Positions 33,326 to 41,919 of a DNA stretch of 51,244 nt are shown here, in pieces. The notes beneath the pieces are model-generated. The model saw only the letters and a list, made by a program, of their open reading frames with translations, did no database searches and was not told the DNA's origin. The translations under genes were made by a program, and so were the position numbers. The DNA is from [Streptosporangium] indianense (lineage in GTDB: Bacteria; Actinomycetota; Actinomycetes; Streptomycetales; Streptomycetaceae), in the NCBI RefSeq assembly GCF_021474405.1, contig NZ_JAKEIO010000047.1, positions 1 to 51,244 on the forward strand, written 5' to 3'. How positions within the stretch are numbered: position 1 is the stretch's first letter; each line of letters starts with the position of its first letter.

Positions 33326-35065
33326 TCAGGCCCCGGCCGCAGCGGGAAGGGGAACCGCCCAGTCCACGATGGTGCCGGTGGGTTCGTTCGGAGTGAAGGT
33401 GAAGCTGCCGCCGAGGTCGGTGGCGCGGCGGCGCAGGTTGTCCAGACCGCTGCGACGGGTGACGGCGGGGTCGACGCCGGTGCCGTTGTCGGCGACGCGC
33501 AGGTGAAGCCGACCGCCGTCGGTCTCGGCGGTGACCTCGACGGCGGTGGCGTGTGCGTGCCGGGCGGTGTTCGAGAGGGCCTCGCGCAATACCGCCAGCA
33601 GGTGCTCGGCGTAGTCGGCCGGGACTCCGGTGTCCAGCAGGCCGGTCATGCGCAGGGCGGGCGTGAAGCCGAGTACGGCGGCGGCCTGGTCGGTCTCGGC
33701 CAGCAACTGCCCGCGCAGCCCGCCGCGGCTGTCGGCACGGTCGTGCTCGCGCAGCGCGTAGATCGTGCCGCGCACCGTCTTGATGGTGTCGTCCAGGTCG
33801 TCCACGACCCGCTGCACACGCTCGGCCACCTGGGGCCGGTCGGAGATGCGGCCCAGTACCGAGTTCAGGGTGAGGCCTGAGGCGAACAGCCGCTGGATGG
33901 CCAGGTCGTGCAGGTCGCGCGCGATGCGGTCGCGGTCGGAGAGGACCATGAGGTGCTCGGCTTCGCGCCGGTGCTCGGCGATCTCCAGGGCGAGGGCCGC
34001 CTGGTCGGCGAACCCGCTGATCATGGTCATGGTGGCCTCGGAGAACTCCGTGCCCCCGGACAGGTTGGCGACCTGGAGAACCCCGCGCACGGCCTCGCCC
34101 CCGCCCAGCGGGAGCAGGAATCCCGGCCCCAGATCGATCTTCCCCGCGGAGCCGCCCCCGGCCTGCGGCTCCTCCGACAGGGTGCTGCTCGTCACCCGCT
34201 CGTTGGACTGGTAGACCTTCGCCGCCAGCGTGGTGGCAGGCAGGACCAGCCCGCGCACCTGCTCGGCGCTCTCGCCCTCCGCGGCCTCGATCACCAGCTC
34301 CTCGCCCCCGTCGAGCGGTACCGCCAGCGTCACCAGATCAGCGCCGGACAGCGTCCTGACCGTGGCGGCGATCCGGTGCAGTACCCGGTCCGGGTCCGTA
34401 CCGGACAGCAGGCTGCGGCTCAGGTCACTGCTCGCCGCCAGCCACTGCTCACGGCGCCGGGAGTCCTCGTACAGGCGGGCGTTGTCGATCGCGACACCGG
34501 CCGCCGCCGCGAGCGTGCGCAGCACGGCTTCGTCATCGTCGTCGAACTCCACCCCGCCGCGCTTGTCGGTCAGATACAGGTTGCCGAACACCTGGTCGCG
34601 CACGCGCACCGGCGCCCCCAGGAACGTGGTCATCGGTGGATGCCCCTCGGGGAAGCCCACCGAGGCGTGATGGCGGCCCAGGTCGGACAGGCGCAGCGGC
34701 TCCGGTTCGCGGATCAGCAGCCCGAGGATGCCCTCGCCCTCGGGATAGTGACCGATCGCCTCGATGGTGCTCTCGTCCATGCCGACCGTGATGAACTGGA
34801 GGATCTTCCCCTCTTCGCCGATCACCCCCAGCGCGCCGTACCGGGCGTCCACCAGGGTGACGGCGGACTCGGTGATCCGGCGCAGCACCACGTCGAGATC
34901 CAGGTCGGTGCCGATGGAGAGGACCGCGTCCAGCAGCGTGTGCACCCGGTCCCGGGTCGCGCGGACCTGCTCCACCTGCGCCTGCAGCCCCTCCAGCAGC
35001 TCATCCAGCCGCAACTGGGGCGCCGCCGGGCCGCCCCTCCGCCCCTGCGCCGGGCTCTCGGTCAT
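33326..35065 (-). CDS. devS: DevS/OsdK-type GAF sensor histidine kinase
   Basis: A 579-aa soluble kinase. A short N-terminal coiled segment (LLEGLQAQVEQVRATRDRVH) leads into GAF-A at about residues 45-195 and GAF-B at about 210-365. The dimerisation region follows with phospho-acceptor His386 in DRIARDLHDLAIQRLFASGL, then a HATPase domain (VLREALSNTARHA, LRVADNGTGVD). In GAF-A the segment SVGFPEGHPPMTTFLGAPV aligns with mycobacterial DevS/DosT, and His142 matches their heme-ligating histidine, so O2/NO/redox sensing is likely. GGAGGGAG precedes ATG 35065. I saw no DevR-like box in the 368 bp upstream, so it may be expressed constitutively. Partner: devR at 18572. Confidence 0.9.
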   Translation of the reverse strand: MTESPAQGRRGGPAAPQLRLDELLEGLQAQVEQVRATRDRVHTLLDAVLSIGTDLDLDVVLRRITESAVTLVDARYGALGVIGEEGKILQFITVGMDESTIEAIGHYPEGEGILGLLIREPEPLRLSDLGRHHASVGFPEGHPPMTTFLGAPVRVRDQVFGNLYLTDKRGGVEFDDDDEAVLRTLAAAAGVAIDNARLYEDSRRREQWLAASSDLSRSLLSGTDPDRVLHRIAATVRTLSGADLVTLAVPLDGGEELVIEAAEGESAEQVRGLVLPATTLAAKVYQSNERVTSSTLSEEPQAGGGSAGKIDLGPGFLLPLGGGEAVRGVLQVANLSGGTEFSEATMTMISGFADQAALALEIAEHRREAEHLMVLSDRDRIARDLHDLAIQRLFASGLTLNSVLGRISDRPQVAERVQRVVDDLDDTIKTVRGTIYALREHDRADSRGGLRGQLLAETDQAAAVLGFTPALRMTGLLDTGVPADYAEHLLAVLREALSNTARHAHATAVEVTAETDGGRLHLRVADNGTGVDPAVTRRSGLDNLRRRATDLGGSFTFTPNEPTGTIVDWAVPLPAAAGA

Positions 35066-35192
35066 TCCCGCTCCCTCCTGTGAAAAGGTGCCACAGGCAC
35101 CTCTTCATGATGCCCGCAGGGCTCTTTCGGCGGCCGAATGGCATGAGTTGAACGGTGCTGTCGGGCAAGATTCTATGACCCCGGGTTGCGCG

Positions 35193-35205
35193 TGACCGAA
35201 GGTCA
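35193..35205. promoter_or_regulatory. 13-bp palindrome between devS and the pcaL-like gene
   Basis: TGACCGAAGGTCA, perfect 5-bp arms around GAA, 229 bp before the pcaL-like start and 128 bp before devS. A possible operator of unknown regulator. The rest of 35066-35433 shows nothing else clear. Confidence 0.3.
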
Positions 35206-35433
35206 ATGCGTGAACGGTGCGGGACCGCCCGGCGTCCTGCACGCCTGCCCCCACGCCCTCACCGGTGCCGGGCCGGAGCGGCGCATGTTCCCCCGGCCGC
35301 GATCCCCACGCGCGACGCGGCCTCGGTCACGGACGACGTCGTGGTCTGCCGGACGTGCCGCGCCGGGAGGGTCAGGAGCCGCCGGGTTCCCCGGGCTCTG
35401 TGAGACTTCGTGATACGTGAGAGGGTCTGAGGC

Positions 35434-36741
35434 GTGAGTGAGACACCGTCGAACACCCTGCAATACCGCTTTGACGGGCCAGAAGAGGCTCCCGTCCTGA
35501 TCCTGGGTCCCTCCCTGGGTACCACCTGGCACATGTGGGACCGTCAGGTCCCCGAGCTGACCAAGCAGTGGCGGGTCTTCCGGTTCGACCTGCCCGGCCA
35601 CGGCGGAGCCCCCGCGTACCCGGCGGGCTCGGTGGGGGAGCTCACCACGCGGCTGCTGGCCACCCTCGACCAGCTCGGCGTGCAGCGCTTCGGTTACGCG
35701 GGCTGCGCGCTGGGCGGCGCCGTCGGCATCGAGTTGGCCCTGCGCCACCCCGAGCGGCTCGCCTCGCTCGCGCTGATCGCCGCCTCGCCCCGCTTCGGCA
35801 CCGCCGACGAGTTCCGGCAGAGAGGCGTGATCGTCCGCACCAACGGCCTCGACCCGATCGCCCGGACCGCGCCCGAGCGCTGGTTCACCGGCGGGTTCGC
35901 CGCCGCGCAGCCCGCGATCACCGAGTGGGCCGTGCAGATGGTGCGCACCACCGACCCCGGCTGCTACATCGCCTCCTGTGAGGCGCTCGCCTCGTTCGAC
36001 GTCCGCCCCGAACTTGGGCGGGTCGGCGTACCGACCCTGGTCCTGGTCGGCTCGGACGACCAGGTCACCGGCCCCGCGGAGGCGCGCACCCTGGTCGCCG
36101 GCATCCCGGACGCCCGCCTCGCCGTCGTCCCCGGCGCCTCCCACCTGGTGCCCGTGGAGCAGCCCGCGGCGGTCACCGACCTGCTCGTGCGGCACTTCTC
36201 CACCGCCTGGCAGCCCGCCTACGAGACCTCCACCGGCCAGAACGCCCTGCCCCAGGCCGCCCTCAAGCCGGTCCTGTCGCCCGCCCCGCCGCAGCCCCCG
36301 CAGGCCGGGCCGGTCGCCGAGATCGCCCCCGTCGCCGTACCGCCGCAGGCCCAGGGACGGCCCGACCCGTACGACGCCGGGATCAAGGTCCGCCGCGAGG
36401 TCCTGGGCGACGCGCACGTCGACCGGGCGCTCGCCCGGGCCGACGAGTTCTCCGGAGACTTCCAGGAGCTCCTCACCCGCTACGCCTGGGGCGAGATCTG
36501 GGACCGCCCCGGCCTGGACCGGCGCACCCGCAGCTGCGTCACCCTCACCGCCCTGGTGGCCGGCGGTCACCTCGACGAGCTGGCCTTCCACACCAGGGCC
36601 GCCCTGCGCAACGGCCTCACCCCGGGCGAGATCAAGGAAGTGCTGCTCCAGGCGGCCGTCTACTGCGGTGTCCCCGCCGCGAACAGCGCGTTCAAGGTGG
36701 CCCAGCAGGTCATTCGCGAGGAGACCACGCCCCAGGAATGA
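35434..36741 (+). CDS. pcaL: fused 3-oxoadipate enol-lactonase / 4-carboxymuconolactone decarboxylase (PcaL-like)
   Basis: A 435-aa two-domain protein. Residues ~1-265 are a PcaD-like alpha/beta hydrolase (LGPSLGTTWHMWDRQVPEL, FDLPGHGGAP, GYAGCALGG). A Pro/Ala linker (~265-310) joins a PcaC-like carboxymuconolactone decarboxylase (GDAHVDRALA, RRTRSCVTLTALVAGGHLDE, EVLLQAAVYCGVPAANSAF). The expected nucleophile elbow GxSxGG reads GCALGG with Ala92 at the Ser position, while the Asp (GSDDQV) and His (ASHLVP) are kept. The lactonase half may be inactive or act differently. GTG start 35434 follows GAGAGGG. No other protocatechuate genes are nearby. Confidence 0.82.
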   Translation: MSETPSNTLQYRFDGPEEAPVLILGPSLGTTWHMWDRQVPELTKQWRVFRFDLPGHGGAPAYPAGSVGELTTRLLATLDQLGVQRFGYAGCALGGAVGIELALRHPERLASLALIAASPRFGTADEFRQRGVIVRTNGLDPIARTAPERWFTGGFAAAQPAITEWAVQMVRTTDPGCYIASCEALASFDVRPELGRVGVPTLVLVGSDDQVTGPAEARTLVAGIPDARLAVVPGASHLVPVEQPAAVTDLLVRHFSTAWQPAYETSTGQNALPQAALKPVLSPAPPQPPQAGPVAEIAPVAVPPQAQGRPDPYDAGIKVRREVLGDAHVDRALARADEFSGDFQELLTRYAWGEIWDRPGLDRRTRSCVTLTALVAGGHLDELAFHTRAALRNGLTPGEIKEVLLQAAVYCGVPAANSAFKVAQQVIREETTPQE

Positions 36742-36773
36742 GCCCGCGGGAGACGCGGAGGCAGGATGGACTC

Positions 36774-37409
36774 ATGAAGCTCACGAAGATGTCGCACGCC
36801 TGCGTCCGTCTGGAGAAGGACGGCCGGACCCTCGTCCTGGACCCCGGCGCCTTCAGCGAGGGGGACGCCGCGCTCGGCGCGGACGCGATCCTCGTCACCC
36901 ACGAGCACCCCGACCACTTCGACGAGTCGCGGCTGCGCGCCGCGATGGAGCACAACCCGGCCGCCGAGATCTGGACCCTGAAGGCGGTCGCGGAGAAGAT
37001 CTCGTCTGCCTTCCCGGGCCGCGTGCACACCGTCGGTCACGGGGACACCTTCACCGCCGCCGGTTTCGACGTCCAAGTCCACGGCGAGCTCCACGCGGTG
37101 ATCCACCCGGACATCCCGCGCATCACCAACGTCGGCTACCTCGTCGACGGCGGCAAGATCTTCCACCCCGGCGACGCCCTCACGGTCCCGGACCACCCGG
37201 TGCAGACGCTGATGCTCCCGGTCATGGCCCCCTGGAGCAAGATCTCCGAGGTCATCGACTACGTGCGCGAGCTGAAGCCGCAGCGCGCCTACGACATCCA
37301 CGACGCCCTCCTCACCGACCTGGCCCGCCCGATCTACGACCGGCAGATCGGGCAGCTCGGCGGTTCGGAGCACCTCAGGCTGACGCCGGGGGAGTCCGCC
37401 GAGGTCTGA
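36774..37409 (+). CDS. metallo-beta-lactamase-fold hydrolase
   Basis: A 211-aa cytosolic protein of the UPF0173/YtkL-like family. Metal-binding motif THEHPDHFD (HxHxDH), further ligands in HAVIHPDIP and HPGDAL, and the C-terminal DIHDALL. It lacks the extended substrate domains of glyoxalase II or RNase Z, and the substrate is unknown. ATG 36774 follows GGAGGCAGG. It lies 32 bp after pcaL and 45 bp before xth, possibly one transcript. Confidence 0.82.
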   Translation: MKLTKMSHACVRLEKDGRTLVLDPGAFSEGDAALGADAILVTHEHPDHFDESRLRAAMEHNPAAEIWTLKAVAEKISSAFPGRVHTVGHGDTFTAAGFDVQVHGELHAVIHPDIPRITNVGYLVDGGKIFHPGDALTVPDHPVQTLMLPVMAPWSKISEVIDYVRELKPQRAYDIHDALLTDLARPIYDRQIGQLGGSEHLRLTPGESAEV

Positions 37410-37454
37410 CGGGGCCGGGCGGCGTTGTCAGACCCGCCGGGTAGGTTGTGGGGC

Positions 37455-38234
37455 ATGCGCATCGCGACCTGGAACGTGAACTCGATCACTGCCCGCCTGC
37501 CTAGGCTCCTGGCCTGGCTGGAGAGCAGCGGCACGGACGTGCTGTGCCTCCAGGAGGCCAAGGTCGCCGAGGAGCAGTTCCCCGCGGAGCAACTGCGCGA
37601 GCTGGGTTACGAGTCGGCGGTCCACGCGACCGGCCGGTGGAACGGCGTGGCGGTGCTCTCCCGCGTCGGCATCGAGGACGTCGTCAAGGGCCTGCCCGGC
37701 GATCCCGGCTTCGACGGCTCGGTGGAGCCCCGCGCGATCTCCGCGACCTGCGGCCCGCTGCGCGTCTGGTCGGTCTACGTGCCGAACGGCCGTGAGGTGG
37801 AGCACCCCCACTACGCCTACAAGCTCCAGTGGTTCGAGGCGCTCAGGGCCGCCGTCGCCGGTGACGCGGCGGGCAGCCGCCCGTTCGCGGTGATGGGCGA
37901 CTACAACGTGGCGCCGACGGACGACGACGTCTTCGACCCGGCCTTCTTCGAGGGCTCCACCCACGTCACCGCCGCCGAGCGGGCCGCCCTGGCCTCCCTG
38001 CGCGAGGCCGGCCTGTCGGACGTGGTCCCGCGCCCCCTGAAGTACGAGCACCCGTTCACGTACTGGGACTACCGCCAGCTCTGCTTCCCGAAGAACCGCG
38101 GCATGCGCATCGACCTGGTGTACGGCAACGCGCCCTTCGCGAAGGCGGTGAGTGACGCGTACGTGGACCGTGAGGAGCGCAAGGGCAAGGGCGCGTCGGA
38201 CCACGCGCCCGTCGTCGTGGACCTGGACGTCTAG
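37455..38234 (+). CDS. xth: exodeoxyribonuclease III (AP endonuclease)
   Basis: A 259-aa Mg-dependent DNA-repair nuclease that cuts at abasic sites and removes 3' blocks. Motifs in order: MRIATWNVNSITARLPRL, CLQEAKV (metal Glu), WNGVAVLSR, MGDYNVAPTD, FTYWDYR and the final SDHAPVVVDL. ATG 37455 has a weak site; no better alternative exists. The TAG stop lies inside the CTAG that flanks the adjacent MITE-like element. Confidence 0.93.
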   Translation: MRIATWNVNSITARLPRLLAWLESSGTDVLCLQEAKVAEEQFPAEQLRELGYESAVHATGRWNGVAVLSRVGIEDVVKGLPGDPGFDGSVEPRAISATCGPLRVWSVYVPNGREVEHPHYAYKLQWFEALRAAVAGDAAGSRPFAVMGDYNVAPTDDDVFDPAFFEGSTHVTAAERAALASLREAGLSDVVPRPLKYEHPFTYWDYRQLCFPKNRGMRIDLVYGNAPFAKAVSDAYVDREERKGKGASDHAPVVVDLDV

Positions 38235-38420
38235 GGCCTGTCGTTTGGATCATGGCGCAGGGCATCGGCAGCACCTGTGAACGCCGGTGAGCGGGGCCTG
38301 GTGCGTGCAGCTGCAAGGCGGAGGAGGGAGTCGATGCGGAGCATCGGCGAGTGACGACAACGCGGCAGATGCGCGTGCCAGGCCCCGCGTCTGCGTCATG
38401 ATCCGAACGACAGGCCCTAG
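38231..38420. mobile_element. ~190-bp MITE-like element flanked by CTAG
   Basis: Terminal inverted repeats at 38231-38254 and 38397-38420 match at 23 of 24 positions (GGGCCTGTCGTTTGGATCAT against the complement with a single T/C difference), each preceded on the outside by CTAG. There is no coding capacity inside. CTAG fits the YTAR target duplication of IS5-group elements, so it is probably a non-autonomous derivative mobilised by such a transposase. It sits exactly between two convergent genes and supplies or preserves both stop codons. Confidence 0.75.
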
Positions 38421-40186
38421 GGCCGCAGCAGCCCGAGGTCGACCGAGTCCGCCAGGGCGGCCAGTCCTGTGTCGCCCGGGTGCAGGTGGTCCCCGCTGTC
38501 GTGGGCGGGGAGCATCCGGGCGGGCCGCTGCGGGTCGCGGACCACGGCGTCGAAGTCGAGCACTCCGTCGAAGACCCGGCCGTCGCGGATCCACGTGTTC
38601 ACCGCGACGCGCTCGGCGTCGACGGCTGCGGTGCACCGCGCCTCGCCCTCGCAGGGCAGGATCGTCGCCGCGAGCATCCGCAGCCCCCGGGCGTGCCCGC
38701 GCTCCGCGAGTGCGCGCAGCCCCGCGATCAGCTGCTCCGCTGAGGTCCCCCACCGCAGGTCGTTCACCCCCTCGAAGACGACGGCCGTACGCGCCGACGG
38801 CTGGGCGAGGACGTCCCGGTCGAAGCGGTGCAGGGCGCTCACCCCGGCCGTGTCCGTGGACACCCCGTCGCCCGGGTACCGGTCGGTGACGACGCGGTTG
38901 CCGGAGACGCCCAGGTTCAGCACGCCGTAGCGCGGGACGGTGTCCTGCTTCAGCAGCCGGCCGGCCAGCACGTTCGGCCAGCGCCGGTTGGCGTCCACCG
39001 TCGACTTGTCGCCGTCGGTGATCGAGTCCCCGAGCAGCACCACCGATCCCGGCCCGCCGCTCACGTCGACCCCGGCGAGCAGCGGCCAGCGGGTGATCAC
39101 CGAGGTGTACGCCCCGGCGGCGCCGTCCGCCGCGTGATCACCGGGCTCGCTGACGTAGGAGCGCTGCTGGGCGAGGCCGTGCACGGGCGCCGTGGCCACC
39201 GTGCCGGGCAGATGGAAGCTCACCAGCAGGTTGGCGTCCGCGGGGACGGAGAAGCCGAGCGGATCGCTGTACGCCTGGGCCCCGGCCGGGATCGTCACGC
39301 CCGCCGCACCGCCGAACGACAGGCTCACCGGCGTGCCCCGCGAGGCAGCGCCCGTCGCCTGCACCGCGACCGTGGCGCTCCCGATCCGTACCGGAGCCGC
39401 CGCGAAGGTGTTGTCGAACCGCACCCGCACCCGCGGCCCGCCGGCCGAGGTGTGCACGACCAGCCGCAGCGTCCGGTCCGTCCAGGGCCCCACGGTGGCG
39501 TAACCGCCCGTGGCCGTCGTCCAGCTGCCCGTCCAGCCCCGCGTGGCGGTCCTGACCGCCACCGCGAAGACGTGCAGCCCGGCCGCGTCCGGCAGCCGGA
39601 CGGAGGTGACCGCGCGGCCCGGGACCAGCGGCACCGTCACGACGTACAGGCGGGCCTGCCCGGCGAGTTGACCCTCGGGCGTGTTGATGTGCGGCAGGGC
39701 CACCACCTTGGTCGCGAGCGGCCCCGTGCGCCAGTCGGAGGTGGTCAGCCGGTACCCGGAGCGGGAGCCGTCGGCGTAGGTGACCGTGCCCGGGCCGCCC
39801 ACCTCGGTGCCGGCGGTGCCGGCCACCAGGAAGGCCAGGGCGTCCCCGCGCCCCGTGACCCGGACGTGCTGCCCGGCGGCGCGCACGTTGTCCGGCTCGC
39901 CCGGCCGCCGCTTCGGCCAGGTCAGCCGGGCGCCCTGCACCGTAAGGGCGCGGCCGGGCGTCCAGCCCGCCGCGGCGAGGTCCTGCGCGGACAGGGAGGC
40001 GCCGGAACCACCGAAGTCGGCCTGGCCGGGGGAACCGTCGTCGCTGACGGCAACGTCGTCGAACAGCCGCTCCAGCGGCACCGCGGCGGCGGCCGGTCTC
40101 TCCTCGACGGCCCCCGCCGACACCGACGGGACCAGCGACCCGCACAGGGCCAGGACGATCAGAATCCCCCGGACACATCGGCGCAC
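38417..40186 (-). CDS. secreted SGNH/GDSL hydrolase
   Basis: A 589-aa exported esterase/lipase-like protein. A GTG start at 40186 (GGGAGGAG 7 nt upstream) gives a clear signal peptide, RRCVRGILIVLALCGSLVPS with cleavage after VSAGA. The C-terminal ~200 residues carry the SGNH blocks: VVLLGDSITDG (Ser), the GVSGNRV segment (Gly/Asn), VFEGVNDLRW (Asn) and GDHLHPGD (Asp/His). The N-terminal half is a beta-rich domain, perhaps substrate binding. The stop codon lies in the CTAG at the MITE end. The 220 bp upstream to the next gene show nothing clear. Confidence 0.88.
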   Translation of the reverse strand: MRRCVRGILIVLALCGSLVPSVSAGAVEERPAAAAVPLERLFDDVAVSDDGSPGQADFGGSGASLSAQDLAAAGWTPGRALTVQGARLTWPKRRPGEPDNVRAAGQHVRVTGRGDALAFLVAGTAGTEVGGPGTVTYADGSRSGYRLTTSDWRTGPLATKVVALPHINTPEGQLAGQARLYVVTVPLVPGRAVTSVRLPDAAGLHVFAVAVRTATRGWTGSWTTATGGYATVGPWTDRTLRLVVHTSAGGPRVRVRFDNTFAAAPVRIGSATVAVQATGAASRGTPVSLSFGGAAGVTIPAGAQAYSDPLGFSVPADANLLVSFHLPGTVATAPVHGLAQQRSYVSEPGDHAADGAAGAYTSVITRWPLLAGVDVSGGPGSVVLLGDSITDGDKSTVDANRRWPNVLAGRLLKQDTVPRYGVLNLGVSGNRVVTDRYPGDGVSTDTAGVSALHRFDRDVLAQPSARTAVVFEGVNDLRWGTSAEQLIAGLRALAERGHARGLRMLAATILPCEGEARCTAAVDAERVAVNTWIRDGRVFDGVLDFDAVVRDPQRPARMLPAHDSGDHLHPGDTGLAALADSVDLGLLRP

Positions 40187-40406
40187 GGCCGACTCCTCCC
40201 GCTCAGCGACACACGACGCGACAACACGAAACGCAGGGACGGAACTGACGAGGTAACGACGGCGGGACGCAAGACGCACGGTGAAGTTAGAGAGACGGGA
40301 GTGACCCGTCAACGCGCGTCGCGTGAACTCGGCCTGAACATGACCGGGATCGGCGGGTCCGCGCGCCCTGTGGTGCGTACGGCGGTACGAATGACACGCT
40401 GGACGT

Positions 40407-40814
40407 ATGAACATCCCTTTCCTGGGCCACCGGCGCCAGAAGGTCGGGTTTCCCGACCCGGCGGGCATCGCGGACCTCCTCGCCGAGTGCGAACTGCTGC
40501 GCTCCCAGGCGTCCCGGGCGGGTGTCCGGCTGGACGACACGGCGGACTCTCTGGAGGCGCTGGACCAGCTGCTGCCGCGCTGGCGGGACGACGAGGAGAC
40601 CCTGACCTGGCTCGGCAACGACGCCGGTCTGTACCTGGGCAGCGTGATCGTGCGCACGGTACCCGGGGCCGCCTGGGAGATCCGCTCCGACGGTCAGCCC
40701 GTCGTACGACTGGACTCCGGCCGCGAGATCGACGTCGTCGACTCCGGCCACGCATGGGCCGCGTTCGGGGTCCCCGAGTTGTCGCAGCTCTACGCGGAAG
40801 TCGCGGAATCATGA
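40407..40814 (+). CDS. small conserved protein of unknown function
   Basis: A 135-aa protein, MNIPFLGHRRQKVGFPDPAG at the N-terminus, then a helical region (LLAECELLRSQASRAGVRLD, SLEALDQLLPRW) and a beta-rich C-terminal half (YLGSVIVRTVPGAAWEIR, PVVRLDSGREIDVV). It has no signal peptide or membrane helix. It resembles a domain of unknown function found in many streptomycetes, possibly DUF6278, but I cannot assign a role. It lies 140 bp before gluA. Confidence 0.7.
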   Translation: MNIPFLGHRRQKVGFPDPAGIADLLAECELLRSQASRAGVRLDDTADSLEALDQLLPRWRDDEETLTWLGNDAGLYLGSVIVRTVPGAAWEIRSDGQPVVRLDSGREIDVVDSGHAWAAFGVPELSQLYAEVAES

Positions 40815-40954
40815 ACCCCCTGGCCAGAACCTTTGGCCCAAAGTCCGACGTAAATACGGCTAATGATCGAAAAGTGCGTGTCGCCCGCCACGTTCGATCT
40901 TGCCTGGATACGTTGCGGCCACCACCACACAGCTGAGAGTGAGTAGGGCTGAGC

Positions 40955-41698
<744 letters not shown>

Positions 41699-41919
41699 AC
41701 GGACGGGCACCGGACGGATCGTCGCACCGGACCTCGACTACGATGTGCCCTTCATCCCTGTCGGAGAGGGGGACTTCGCCGAAGGCCGCCGATCCCGTCG
41801 GGGAGAGCAGGCCGCACGCCCGGTCCGCGGGGCATTCCCACCGGGTGCGGCCCCCATGACCCGAAGGCCACGGGGGCGGCGGTTCACATCGGCCAGGCCC
41901 GTCCGGCGGCAGCCGGAGA

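Noticed and set aside
41740..41880. Possible small gene or RNA downstream of gluA (ATG at about 41742)
   Set aside because: No ribosome site, no recognisable protein family, and no tRNA-like cloverleaf; kept only as unexplained gap.
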